Shown piece by piece: positions 1 through 8,102 of a stretch of DNA of 64,000 nt. Numbering within the stretch: the stretch's first letter is position 1; every line of letters starts with the position of its first letter. The stretch covers positions 248,001-312,000 of the forward strand of contig NZ_CP104011.1 of assembly GCF_025133575.1 (NCBI RefSeq). Reading direction: 5' to 3'. The position numbers and the translations under genes were made by a program. The DNA comes from Pseudomonas sp. GCEP-101 (lineage in GTDB: Bacteria > Pseudomonadota > Gammaproteobacteria > Pseudomonadales > Pseudomonadaceae). Under the pieces are notes generated by a model, which ran no database searches, was not told the origin of the DNA, and saw nothing but the letters and a program-made list of their open reading frames with translations.

Positions 1-89
1 ACGCGCTGTAAATGAGCATTTTGAGCCTGCTTTTAACGCCGCATGGGCAAGCGCAGGCAGACATTGAACAGGTTCGGAGGAGCGACGAA

Positions 90-578
90 ATGATCGAACC
101 CGGCATCTACAAAGAAGTGATGGGCTCCTTCCCGTCCGGCGTCACCGTGGTCACCACCCTGGACGCCGATGGCAGGATCGTCGGCATCACCGCCAGCGCG
201 TTCAGCGCGCTGTCGATCGACCCGGCGCTGGTGCTGTTCTGCCCCAACTACGAGTCGGACACCTATCCCATCCTGCGCGACAGCAAGCAGTTCGCCATCC
301 ACCTGCTGTGCGCCGACCAGCAGGCGGAGGCCTACGCCTTCGCCAGGAAGGGCCAGGACAAGGCCAAGGGCATCGAGTGGCGGCTGAGCGAGCTGGGCAA
401 CCCGCTGCTGACCCGCGCCACCGCGATCATCGAATGCGAGCTGTGGCGCGAGTACGACGGCGGCGACCACGCGATCATCGTCGGCGCGGTGAAGAACCTG
501 ATCCTCCCGGAGCAGGAGGTCACCCCGATGGTCTATCACCGCGGCAAGCTCGGCGCGCTGCCGGAGATAGCCGGCTGA
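90..578 (+). CDS. Flavin reductase family protein (copy 1)
   Basis: This is a 162-residue flavin reductase of the HpaC/RutF type. Such enzymes use NAD(P)H to make free reduced FMN or FAD for a partner monooxygenase. The family pattern is visible: MGSFPSGVTVVTT near the N-terminus, TASAFSALSIDPALVLFC around residues 35-55, then FAIHLL and a C-terminal GDHAIIVGAV. The ATG at 90 is preferred because GGAGGAG lies at 76-82; an in-frame ATG at 12 has no such site. The protein is very similar along its whole length to the second reductase at 12039-12524. No flavin-dependent partner lies beside it within the window, so the partner may be the monooxygenase at 15150 or a gene upstream of base 1. Confidence 0.9.
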   Translation: MIEPGIYKEVMGSFPSGVTVVTTLDADGRIVGITASAFSALSIDPALVLFCPNYESDTYPILRDSKQFAIHLLCADQQAEAYAFARKGQDKAKGIEWRLSELGNPLLTRATAIIECELWREYDGGDHAIIVGAVKNLILPEQEVTPMVYHRGKLGALPEIAG

Positions 579-588
579 CGCCTTCCAG

Positions 589-624
589 GGCCGCTCGCCA
601 TCACCCTCGGCAGCGGCCTTTTTT
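589..624 (+). terminator. Rho-independent terminator
   Basis: GGCCGCT at 589-595 pairs with AGCGGCC at 612-618 and is followed by a six-T run. It closes the flavin reductase gene. Confidence 0.75.
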
Positions 625-660
625 CATGGTCCGCCCGCGCTGGCGGACCCGGTTACAACC

Positions 661-711
661 TGTAGGAGCGGGCCATGCCCGCGATCGCGCGCATGGCGCG
701 CTCCTACAGGG
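661..711. repeat. REP doublet
   Basis: Inverted pair of GTAGGAGCGSGCC-type REP sequences (TAGGAGCGGGCCATGCCC facing GCATGGCGCGCTCCTA). It lies between the flavin reductase terminator and the next gene. Confidence 0.8.
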
Positions 712-731
712 AGACGCGTGAGGAATACCCG

Positions 732-1121
732 ATGAGCAACGAGAAATACGAGAAAGGCCTGGCCATCCGCACCCAGGTGCTGGGCGAGGCCTACGTCAGC
801 AAGTCGATCCAGAACGCCGACGACTTCACCCGCCCGCTCCAGGAGATGGTCACCGAGTACTGCTGGGGCCACGTCTGGGGCCGGGAGGGCTTATCGCTCA
901 AGGAACGCAGCATGATAAACTTGGCGATGATTTCGGCACTCAACCGCCCCCACGAACTCAAGCTGCACGTGCGCGGCGCCCTGCGAAACGGCTTATCCCG
1001 CGAGCAGATCCGCGAGATCCTCCTGCAGGTCGGCATCTATTGCGGGGTTCCCGCGGCGGTGGACAGTTTCCGCCTCGCCCGCGAAGCCTTCGCCGAGGCC
1101 GACGCCGAGGAACGTGGTTGA
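732..1121 (+). CDS. Carboxymuconolactone decarboxylase-like protein
   Basis: A 129-residue protein of the CMD/AhpD superfamily, similar in size and pattern to gamma-carboxymuconolactone decarboxylase (PcaC). The family signature is seen as MINLAMISALNRPHELKLHVRGALRNG in the middle and QVGIYCGVPAAVDSFRLA near the C-terminus. It has a single Cys in that last motif and no CxxC pair, which argues against an AhpD-type peroxidase and for the decarboxylase-like branch. The ATG at 732 follows GAGGAA at 720-725. No other protocatechuate-pathway gene is nearby, so it is more likely a paralogue serving the local catabolic pathway than the housekeeping PcaC. Its substrate is unknown. Confidence 0.85.
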   Translation: MSNEKYEKGLAIRTQVLGEAYVSKSIQNADDFTRPLQEMVTEYCWGHVWGREGLSLKERSMINLAMISALNRPHELKLHVRGALRNGLSREQIREILLQVGIYCGVPAAVDSFRLAREAFAEADAEERG

Positions 1122-1203
1122 TTGCTGGCCCGACTTGACGAAAGAGCGCCCCAGGGTGCTCCATCGATCTTCCTATGGACAGCCAGAACACAGAGCGGAC
1201 CCC

Positions 1204-1956
1204 ATGAAACGCTTGCCACTCGACGATAGCTTCAAGGTCAATCGCAACCCCGTCACCCTGCGCGAAATCGTCCTCGACAAGCTGCGCGGCGCCATCCTCA
1301 ACTTCCAGCTGCTGCCGGGCGACCGCCTGGTGGAGCGCGATCTGTGCGACCGCCTGGGCGTCAGCCGCACCTCCGTGCGCGAGGCGCTGCGTCACCTGGA
1401 ATCCGAGGGCCTGGTGGAGTTCGCCGATGCGAAGGGTCCACGCGTCGCCATCATCACCCTGGAAGACGCGGTCGACATCTACGAGTTGCGCTGCGTGCTC
1501 GAAGGCCTGATCGTCCAGCTCTTCACCCTCAACGCCAAGGCCCGCGACATCCGCAACCTGGAGCGCGCGCTGGAGGAGAACCGCCAGGCGCTGGAAGACG
1601 GCGAGCTGCAGCAGGTCATCGAGTCGGTGCAGGGCTTCTACGACGTACTCCTGGAAGGCTCGGGCAACCGCACCGCCGCCACCCAGCTGCGTCAGCTCCA
1701 GGCGCGCATCAGCTACCTGCGGGCCACCTCCGTGTCCCAGGAAAACCGTCGCGCCGCCAGTAACCAGGAAATGGAACGCATGGTCGAGGCGATCAAGAGC
1801 GGCGACCCGGTTGCCGCTCACCAGGCCTCGGTCGACCACGTGCGCGCCGCCGCCAAGGTCGCCCTGGACTACCTGCGCTCCAAGCAGGACGGCGCCGGCA
1901 AGGTGCGCGACATCGCCACCCCCATCGCGCTCAAAGAGCCGCGCATAGGCCGCTGA
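1204..1956 (+). CDS. GntR family regulator, FCD (FadR) subfamily
   Basis: A 250-residue transcription factor. The N-terminal winged helix-turn-helix has the usual LRGAIL, PGDRLVERDLCDRLGVS and TSVREALRHLESEGLV segments around residues 28-70. An all-helical FCD ligand domain follows. The FCD metal ligands look partly lost: the usual FHxxL is FYDVLLEG, although a late His (VDHVRAA) remains, so effector binding may not be metal-dependent. The start at 1204 gives the normal N-terminal length; a GTG at 1114 would add 30 residues unlike the family. It forms an operon with the Nudix gene 4 nt downstream. It is the only regulator gene in the first 16 kb and therefore the best candidate to bind the TATTATGGTATWCCA sites described below; that assignment is inference. 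Confidence 0.9.
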   Translation: MKRLPLDDSFKVNRNPVTLREIVLDKLRGAILNFQLLPGDRLVERDLCDRLGVSRTSVREALRHLESEGLVEFADAKGPRVAIITLEDAVDIYELRCVLEGLIVQLFTLNAKARDIRNLERALEENRQALEDGELQQVIESVQGFYDVLLEGSGNRTAATQLRQLQARISYLRATSVSQENRRAASNQEMERMVEAIKSGDPVAAHQASVDHVRAAAKVALDYLRSKQDGAGKVRDIATPIALKEPRIGR

Positions 1957-1960
1957 CGCC

Positions 1961-2524
1961 ATGCCCGCCCCGCGCTTCTGTCCCGCGTGCGGCAGTGGCG
2001 GCCTCAGCCGCCAGTGCCCGCCGGGGGACACCCATGAGCGCCTGGTCTGCGCGGGTTGCGGCTACATCCACTACGAAAACCCCAAGGTCATCGCCGGCTG
2101 CATCATCGAGCGCGACGGCAAATACCTGCTCTGCCAGCGCGGCATCCCGCCGCGCCCGGGCACCTGGACGCTGCCGGCCGGCTTCATGGAAAACGGCGAA
2201 ACCACCGAGCAGGCCGCCCTGCGCGAAGTCTGGGAAGAGACAGGCGTGCGCGCCGACATCGTCTCGCCCTACTCCATCTTCAGCGTGCCGAAGATCAGCG
2301 AGGTCTACATCATCTTCCGCGCCAGCGTGATCGAAGAAACCGGCGAGCACGGCCCCGAGACCCTGCAGGTGAAATTCTTCGCCCCGGAGGAAATCCCCTG
2401 GGAGTGCATCTACTACCCGGCGATCCGACAGATCCTCGAACGCTACATCGAGGAACGCCAGGCAGGGGTGTATGGCATCTACATGGGCAACGACGACACC
2501 GGGAAGGTGCATTTCATCCGCTGA
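1961..2524 (+). CDS. Zinc-ribbon Nudix hydrolase
   Basis: A 187-residue Nudix hydrolase. Residues 8-35 form a zinc ribbon (CPAC and CAGC pairs). The Nudix box is intact: GFMENGETTEQAALREVWEE followed by TG, matching GX5EX7REUXEEXGU. This layout is common in pyrophosphatases acting on nucleoside diphosphates linked to another group, such as ADP-ribose, NADH or FAD. It starts 4 nt after the GntR gene and is surely co-transcribed with it. In a cluster rich in flavin enzymes, cleavage of FAD to FMN plus AMP would be a fitting role, but nothing in the sequence proves the substrate. The gene ends just before the REP/RAYT region. Confidence 0.85.
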   Translation: MPAPRFCPACGSGGLSRQCPPGDTHERLVCAGCGYIHYENPKVIAGCIIERDGKYLLCQRGIPPRPGTWTLPAGFMENGETTEQAALREVWEETGVRADIVSPYSIFSVPKISEVYIIFRASVIEETGEHGPETLQVKFFAPEEIPWECIYYPAIRQILERYIEERQAGVYGIYMGNDDTGKVHFIR

Positions 2525-2573
2525 TGCCCCGGCTCTGGGGAACAATGCCCCGTGTGAACGCGCGATTTGTGCC

Positions 2574-2945
2574 GTCGCGGGCATGGCCCGCTACTACACG
2601 AGCCGACCTGTAGGAGCGTGCCATGCACGCGATCCGTCGGCAGGGCCGACGGTTGGTCCTAACACACCGCCCCCGTGCAAACCGGCGATGCGGGTTGCTG
2701 ATCTCCCTTCTGGAACGCCATCTGGATCTGACCGCGCGTTTTCGCGAGGTCGCGGGCATGGCCCGCTCCTACACGAGCCGACCTGTAGGAGCGTGCCATG
2801 CACGCGATCCGTCGGCAGGGCCGGCGGTTGGTCCTAGCACCACCGCCGCCCATGAAGCTCGGTGATTCGGGTTGCTGATCTCCCTTCTGGAACGCCATCT
2901 GGATCTGACCGCGCGTATCCGCGTGTTCGCGGGCATGGCCCGCTC
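2574..2945. repeat. Tandem REP modules carrying a RAYT 3'-end copy
   Basis: Two direct copies of a unit of about 175-177 bp (2574-2748 and 2749-2925), followed by a final REP half. Each unit has GGGCATGGCCCGCT, a REP arm, the phrase GATCCGTCGGCAGGGCC, and then TCCCTTCTGGAACGCCATCT continuing to GGATCTGA (2704-2731 and 2881-2908). The last stretch is the same 28 bases that end the transposase gene at 3470-3497. The 2525-3046 interval has no other recognisable content. Confidence 0.85.
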
Positions 2946-3046
2946 CTACAGGGGACACCGAATCAGCTGGCTGGCTTGCGGCTGTTTCCTCTCGTAGCGA
3001 ACAGCAGCGAACGTGATAGTCGATCCACTCACATAGAGGATCGACC

Positions 3047-3497
3047 ATGGCCCTGCACTCTCCCGGCCGGGCCGCATTGCGCAAAGGCCGCGTCGCCCTG
3101 CCCCATGCGGTCTATCTGATCACCACCACGACGCTTCGGCGCCAATCTTTCTTCACCAATTTCGCAGCAGGCTGCGCGGCAGCACGCTGCTTCGAGGATC
3201 GGCAACTGTTGAATGGCTGCACCATGCTTGCCTGGGTACTGATGCCAGATCATGTGCACTGGCTACTCCAACTGGGCGAAGAGGCCTGCCTGGAGACGAC
3301 CGTGAAGAACCTGAAATCCGCCAGCGCACGCCTGGCCAATCGGGCCATGGGCAGGCGCAGCGAGCTATGGACACCGGGCTTTACGTCGTGAGGATGACCT
3401 GCGCCAAGCCGCGCGGTACCTGGTCGCGAATCCGATTCGGGCGGGATTGGTTCGGCGATTCGGCGAGTATCCCTTCTGGAACGCCATCTGGATCTGA
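3047..3497 (+). pseudogene. REP-associated tyrosine transposase (RAYT), frameshifted
   Basis: A Y1/IS200-like transposase of the RAYT family, which acts on REP hairpins. The ATG at 3047 follows AGAGGA. The first frame encodes MPDHVHWLLQLG, containing the HUH metal-binding motif, and runs to RRSELWTPGF before a premature TGA at 3389-3391. The missing C-terminus continues in another frame from 3384: REDDLRQAARYLVANPIRAG and onward to NAIWI, stop at 3495-3497. The conserved helix with RYLVANP carries the family's catalytic tyrosine, so the shift separates HUH from Tyr and the gene should be dead. The break fits a small deletion between GGCTTT and the CGTGAGGAT sequence at about 3382-3387. Intact length would be about 150-155 codons. 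Confidence 0.88.
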
Positions 3498-3785
3498 TTG
3501 CACGTATCCGCGCAGTCGCGAGCATGGCCCGCTCCTACAACAGGAGTAGACCTGTAGGAGCGTTCCGCGCACGCGATCCGTCGGCAGGGCCGGCGGCTGG
3601 TCCTGACGCCACCACCACCCGCAGAAAACGGCGAGAGGCCAATCGACACTCATTCGGCGAGACGTCTTCAGGATCGGACCGCGCGTTTTCGCGCGTTCGC
3701 GGGCATGGCCCGCTTCTACACGAGGGTGCCGCGCGCGATCCGGCGGTTGGGCCAGACACCTACTACATCCGAAAAAACGCCAGGC
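3498..3785. repeat. REP array downstream of RAYT
   Basis: Non-coding stretch with REP arms at about 3524-3570 and 3700-3722, and the same GATCCGTCGGCAGGGCCGGC linker seen in the upstream tandem copies. A degraded module end (ATCGGACCGCGCG near 3674) suggests a further decayed unit. Confidence 0.75.
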
Positions 3786-3820
3786 AAAAAAATCCCCCGA
3801 CGCCAACGGCACGCCGGGGG
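3786..3820 (-). terminator. Rho-independent terminator of the ABC importer operon
   Basis: On the minus strand, CCCCCGGCG (3820-3812) pairs with CGTCGGGGG (3802-3794), with one G-U pair, and is followed by seven T. It lies 28 bp past the ATPase stop codon. Confidence 0.85.
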
Positions 3821-3847
3821 TGCAAGGGATAAATCGTCAGGATTCGT

Positions 3848-4990
3848 TCAGTGCGCGCCCTTGGTCAGGTCGCTCTCGTTCCACTGGTCGTACACGCAAG
3901 CATCGGCGGCGGCCCAGCGCACGCGCACCTCGCTGCCGGGGGCCAGCGGCTGGGTGTTGCCGGACAGCTCCTTCAGCGTCAGCATCGCGCCGCTGGCGGT
4001 GACCACGCTGCAGGTCAGGCTCTCGCCGAGGAACACCGTCTCGGCCACTTTCGCCGGGATTTCGTTCCAGCCCGCCGCCAGCGGCGTGGCGGCGGCCTGG
4101 GTCGGGCTCAGTACCTGGGCTTTTTCCGGACGCACCATCAGCAGGATGTCCTGGCCCTCGCGCAGGTTCGCGGTCGGGCGGATGGCCAGTGCGCGGCCTT
4201 CGAATTCCGCCGCGGCGTTGCCATGGGCACGGGCGCGAAGGAAGTTGGAGTTGCCCAGGAACGACGCCACGAAGGCATTCGGCGGGTTCTGGTAGAGGTC
4301 GTAGCCGCTGCCCAGGCCGACGATCTTGCCGTGGCTGAAGATGGCGATGCGCTGGGACAGGCGCATCGCTTCCTCCTGGTCGTGGGTGACGTAGACGATG
4401 GTGATGCCAAGGCGACGGTGCAGGTGGCGTAGTTCGTCCTGCAGGTCCTCGCGCAGCTTCTTGTCCAGCGCGCCGAGGGGTTCGTCCATCAGCAGGATGC
4501 GCGGTTCGTAGACCAGCGCGCGGGCGATGGCGACGCGCTGCTGCTGGCCACCGGAGAGCTGCGCCGGGCGGCGGTGGGCGAACTGGTCCAGTTGCACCAG
4601 CTTGAGCATGGCGTCGACGCGGCGCTCGCGCTCGGCGCCCTTCTGCTTGCGGATGTCCAGCGGGAAACCGATGTTGTCGCGCACCGAAAGGTGCGGGAAC
4701 AGCGAGTAACGCTGGAACACCATGCCGATGTCGCGCTTGTGCGGTGGCACGTTCACCAGCGACTGGCCGTCCACCAGGATCTCGCCGCTGCTGGGCGTCT
4801 CGAAGCCGGCCAGCATGGACAGCGTGGTGCTCTTGCCCGAGCCGCTGGAGCCCAGGAAGGTGAGGAACTCGCCGTCCTGGATGTCGAGGGAAATATTGTC
4901 CACGGCGGTGAAGTCGCCGTAGTGCTTGTTCAGGTTGCGCAGGCTGACCAGGGTCTTCTGCTCGCGGGATTCTTGGATCACGGCACTCAT
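3848..4990 (-). CDS. ABC transporter ATP-binding protein (PotA-like)
   Basis: A 380-residue ATPase of the polyamine/opine/iron importer class. The nucleotide-binding domain shows Walker A GSSGSGKST, Q-loop VFQRYSLFPH, signature LSGGQQQRVAIARAL, Walker B ILLMDEPLGALD and H-loop VTHDQEEA. A TOBE-type domain occupies the last 130 residues or so. Start at 4990 (MSAVIQESR) follows GAGG; the open frame extends much further upstream, but that part overlaps the permease in another frame. It is the last gene of a minus-strand operon, 17 nt after the inner permease, and is followed by a strong terminator. The substrate of the importer is not evident from the ATPase. Confidence 0.93.
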   Translation of the reverse strand: MSAVIQESREQKTLVSLRNLNKHYGDFTAVDNISLDIQDGEFLTFLGSSGSGKSTTLSMLAGFETPSSGEILVDGQSLVNVPPHKRDIGMVFQRYSLFPHLSVRDNIGFPLDIRKQKGAERERRVDAMLKLVQLDQFAHRRPAQLSGGQQQRVAIARALVYEPRILLMDEPLGALDKKLREDLQDELRHLHRRLGITIVYVTHDQEEAMRLSQRIAIFSHGKIVGLGSGYDLYQNPPNAFVASFLGNSNFLRARAHGNAAAEFEGRALAIRPTANLREGQDILLMVRPEKAQVLSPTQAAATPLAAGWNEIPAKVAETVFLGESLTCSVVTASGAMLTLKELSGNTQPLAPGSEVRVRWAAADACVYDQWNESDLTKGAH

Positions 4991-5007
4991 GGCATTTACC
5001 TCGGCGC

Positions 5008-5817
5008 TCAGGCGCGGATTTCGTTGCGCCGGCGCAGGGCGGCGGCGATCACCATCACCAGCACGGACAGGCCGATCAGCAGCGTCGAAGCGACGGCGAT
5101 CACCGGGGTCAGGTCCTGGCGCAGGGTGGTCCACATTTTCACGGGCAGGGTCTGCAGGGTCGGGCTGGCCATCATCACGCTCAGCACCACTTCGTCCCAG
5201 GACACCAGGAAGGCGAACAGCGCACCGGCGACCATACCGGGGCGAATCGCCGGGAAGGTCACCTTGATCACCGCCTGCAGGCGCGACGCCCCGCAGATCA
5301 CCGCGGCGTCCTCGATGGACTGGTCGAACAGCTTCAGCGAGTTGATGATCGAGATGATGGTGAACGGCAACGCGACGATCACGTGGCTGACCACGAAGGA
5401 GAACAGCGTGCCGGTGTAGCCGAGCTTGAGGAACAGCGCGTAGACCGCCACCGCGATGATCACCAGCGGCACGATCATCGGCAGGGTGAACAGCCCGTAG
5501 AGCATCTCCCGGCCGGGGAACTTGCCGCGCACCAGGGCGAACGCGGTGGGCAGGCCCAGGGCGACCGAGCAGATCGTGGTGAGGATCGCCACCTTCAGGC
5601 TGGCGAGCGCGGCGCTCATCCATTCGGGGTTGGAGAAGAACTGGCCGTACCACTTCAGCGTCCAGCCCGGCGGCGGGAACACCAGCCACTGCGAGGAGCC
5701 GAAGGACAGCAGCACGATGAACACGATGGGCAGCAGCAGGAAGGCCGCGATGGTGCCCGTCGTGAGGTAGAGGCCGACGCGCATGCGCCGGCTCATGGCA
5801 TTGGGTGAGAGCAGCAT
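5008..5817 (-). CDS. ABC transporter permease (PotC-like)
   Basis: A 269-residue inner-membrane permease of the binding-protein-dependent (MetI-like) fold with about six hydrophobic segments. The EAA loop is seen as EDAAVICGASRLQAVIKVTFP, where it would contact the ATPase. The start at 5817 follows GAGGTAAGCC and lies 3 nt after the other permease's stop, so the two are translationally linked. It pairs with the longer permease to form the transmembrane channel of the importer encoded at 3848-7781. Confidence 0.92.
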   Translation of the reverse strand: MLLSPNAMSRRMRVGLYLTTGTIAAFLLLPIVFIVLLSFGSSQWLVFPPPGWTLKWYGQFFSNPEWMSAALASLKVAILTTICSVALGLPTAFALVRGKFPGREMLYGLFTLPMIVPLVIIAVAVYALFLKLGYTGTLFSFVVSHVIVALPFTIISIINSLKLFDQSIEDAAVICGASRLQAVIKVTFPAIRPGMVAGALFAFLVSWDEVVLSVMMASPTLQTLPVKMWTTLRQDLTPVIAVASTLLIGLSVLVMVIAAALRRRNEIRA

Positions 5818-5820
5818 GGC

Positions 5821-6753
5821 TTACCTCGCGCTACTGGAAGCCACCGGGGATTCCGGCTGCAGCTTCAGGTAGAGGTAGAACAGCACCAGGGTGATGGCGA
5901 TCAGCAGCGCGGCGGCGGCGCTGGCCAGGCCCCAGTTGAGGAAGGATTGCACCTGCTGGACGATGAACTCCGGCAGCATCATGTTCTGCGCGCCGCCCAG
6001 CAGCGCCGGGGTGACGTAGTAGCCCAGGGACATGACGAAGACCATCAGGCCGCCGGAGAACAGCCCCGGCCGGCACAGCGGCAGGAACACCCGGAAGAAG
6101 TTGGTCCAGGGGCTGGCACCGCAGATCGAGCCGGCCTGCAGCACCATCGGGTCGATGGCGGCCATGGTGGCCTGCAGCGGCAGCACGATGAACGGGATCA
6201 TGATGTAGCTCATGCCGATCACCACGCCGGTCAGGTTGTGCACCAGCTCCAGCGGCTGGTCGATGATGCCCAGCGCCATCAGGGTCTTGTTGATCACCCC
6301 CGAGGCCTGCAGCAGCACCAGCCAGGAGTAGGTGCGCGCCAGCAGGCTGGTCCACATCGACAGCAGCACGATGTTCAGCAACATGCGGCCCCAGCCGCGC
6401 GGCACCAGGGTAATCGCCCAGGCCAGCGGGAAGCCCAGCAGCAGGCTGATCACGGTGACCAGCGCGCCAACCGAGAAGGTGTTGAACAGCACCCGCGAGT
6501 AGGCCGAGTTGGCGAACAGCTGGGCGTAGTTGTCCAGGCCTGGGGTCGGCTCCAGCACGCCGCGCAGCAGCAGGCCGATCAGCGGGGCGAGGAAGAACAG
6601 GCCGAGGAACAGCAGCGCCGGCAGCAGGTTGCGCACGCCGCGCCAGCGGTGGGTGAGCACTTCATCCTGTCGCATGGGTTCGGCCTTCGGGGCCTTGCCG
6701 CCGGCGGCGCGGGATGCGCCTCCGGCAGCCTGGCCCGGCTGCATCACAGCCAT
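5821..6753 (-). CDS. ABC transporter permease (PotB-like)
   Basis: A 310-residue MetI-fold permease. After a short Ala/Gly-rich cytoplasmic N-terminus it has about six membrane segments and an EAA-type loop (QAGSICGASPWTNFFRVFLP). The frame stays open far upstream over the binding-protein gene. The ATG at 6753 is chosen since it begins 2 nt past that gene's stop; an ATG at 6771 that overlaps the stop, or a later one at 6744, is also possible because none has a strong ribosome site. It belongs to the same four-gene operon as its neighbours. Confidence 0.9.
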   Translation of the reverse strand: MAVMQPGQAAGGASRAAGGKAPKAEPMRQDEVLTHRWRGVRNLLPALLFLGLFFLAPLIGLLLRGVLEPTPGLDNYAQLFANSAYSRVLFNTFSVGALVTVISLLLGFPLAWAITLVPRGWGRMLLNIVLLSMWTSLLARTYSWLVLLQASGVINKTLMALGIIDQPLELVHNLTGVVIGMSYIMIPFIVLPLQATMAAIDPMVLQAGSICGASPWTNFFRVFLPLCRPGLFSGGLMVFVMSLGYYVTPALLGGAQNMMLPEFIVQQVQSFLNWGLASAAAALLIAITLVLFYLYLKLQPESPVASSSAR

Positions 6754-6755
6754 TT

Positions 6756-7781
6756 TCACTTGACCAGCCATTCGTTCCACCGTGCGGCGATCGCCGGGCC
6801 GTTCTTCGCCCAGTAGGCGTAATCCAGGGTGATCTGCTCCTGCCCATAGGCGGTGGGCAGGTTCGGCGCGAGGTCGCCCTTGAGCTGGCCGACGCTGTCC
6901 AGGTTCACCGGGGCATAGGCGGTCAGGTTGGCGAAGTCGGCCTGGCCCTTGGCGCTGCTGGCGTTGGCCAGGAACTTCATCGCCGCGTCCTTGTTCTTCG
7001 CCCCCTTGGGCACCACGAGGAAATCGGCCATGACCAGGTTCTGTTTCCAGCTCACGCCCACTGGCGCGCCGTCCTGCTGCAGAGCGTAGATGCGGCCGTT
7101 CCAGAACTGGCCGAGGGTCGCCTCGCCGGAGGCCAGCAGTTGCTGCGATTGCGCGCCGCCGCCCCACCAGACGATGTCCTTCTTGATGGTGTCGAGCTTC
7201 TTGAAGGCGCGGTCCAGGTCCAGCGGATAGAGCTTGTCCTTGGCCACGCCGTCGGCCAGCAGGGCCAGCTCCAGCACGCCGGGGCTCGGCCATTTGTAAA
7301 GCGCGCGCTTACCCGGGTAGCTGGCGGTATCGAACAGCGCCGACCAGTCCTGCGGTTGCTTGCCGCCGACCTTGCCCTGGTTGTAGCCGAGCACGAAGGA
7401 GAAATAGAACGAGCCGACACCATGGTCGGAAACGAAGCGCGGGTCGATGCGGTCACGCTTGATGGTGTTGAAGTCCAGGGGCTCCAGCAGGCCCTCGGCG
7501 GCGGCGCGCAGGGCGAAGTCGGCCTCCACGTCGACCACGTCCCACTGGACGTTGCCGCTCTCCACCATGGCCTTGAGCTTGCCGTAGTCGGTGGGGCCGT
7601 CCTGGACCACGGCGACGCCGGTGGACTGGCTGAAGGGTTCGGCCCAGGCCTGCTTCTGCGCATCCTGGGTGGTGCCACCCCAGCTGACGAAGCTGAGGCT
7701 GTCGGCGCCGAAGGCAGCGGTGCCGGTTGCGCCCAGGACTGCCGCGGCCAGGACCGCGATCGCACGTTTTTTGAACACCAT
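6756..7781 (-). CDS. Periplasmic substrate-binding protein (PotD/SBP_bac_8-like)
   Basis: A 341-residue binding protein that starts the ABC importer operon. A Sec signal peptide (KKRAIAVLAAAVLGATGTAAFGA) precedes the mature start near ADSLSFVSWGG. The order of conserved pieces (WGGTTQDAQKQAW, WDVVDVEADFALR, YPGKRALYKWPSPG, GEATLGQFWNGR) is that of the polyamine/opine-binding group, but the ligand cannot be read from it. The start at 7781 is preferred to 7796 because GAGGG lies 8 nt upstream of it. The TATTATGGTATTCCA site lies about 140 bp upstream of the start codon, ahead of the whole operon. Confidence 0.9.
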   Translation of the reverse strand: MVFKKRAIAVLAAAVLGATGTAAFGADSLSFVSWGGTTQDAQKQAWAEPFSQSTGVAVVQDGPTDYGKLKAMVESGNVQWDVVDVEADFALRAAAEGLLEPLDFNTIKRDRIDPRFVSDHGVGSFYFSFVLGYNQGKVGGKQPQDWSALFDTASYPGKRALYKWPSPGVLELALLADGVAKDKLYPLDLDRAFKKLDTIKKDIVWWGGGAQSQQLLASGEATLGQFWNGRIYALQQDGAPVGVSWKQNLVMADFLVVPKGAKNKDAAMKFLANASSAKGQADFANLTAYAPVNLDSVGQLKGDLAPNLPTAYGQEQITLDYAYWAKNGPAIAARWNEWLVK

Positions 7782-7918
7782 CTTGCTTGCCCTCATTGTT
7801 GTGATTGTTCACGGCGACCTTCGGGGGACGCCGGTCTGGAGCAGGTGGCCGGAGCGTCGTCAGGGTCCGATGGAGTGGCACGCTGACGGGCAGAAATCGT
7901 AAGGCCTACGGGATGTCA

Positions 7919-7933
7919 TATTATGGTATTCCA
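7919..7933. promoter_or_regulatory. Operator-like site A (TATTATGGTATTCCA)
   Basis: One of five copies of TATTATGGTATWCCA. It lies in the 321-bp gap between ribB and the ABC importer, about 140 bp upstream of the importer's first start codon. The rest of the 7782-8102 gap holds no other clear signal. Confidence 0.6.
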
Positions 7934-8102
7934 AACTTTCCGCAAGTCCTCCGCGACACCGGCCATCGTGGCAGCGAAGCTTGGGTGAACACCGCGTCGT
8001 TCCTCGTGTTGCTCAGGTTGTTGATTGGAAAGGAAATCTTTTTTCACACTCGCCGCGCGGAAGTTTCTGGCGAAACGCCAGCACGGCGAGCGGACGAACG
8101 GA

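Noticed and set aside
8036..8102. Hairpin with TTTTTT near 8036-8045 as terminator of ribB
   Set aside because: The T-run is on the plus strand while ribB is on the minus strand, and the stem does not directly precede a T-run in the right sense.
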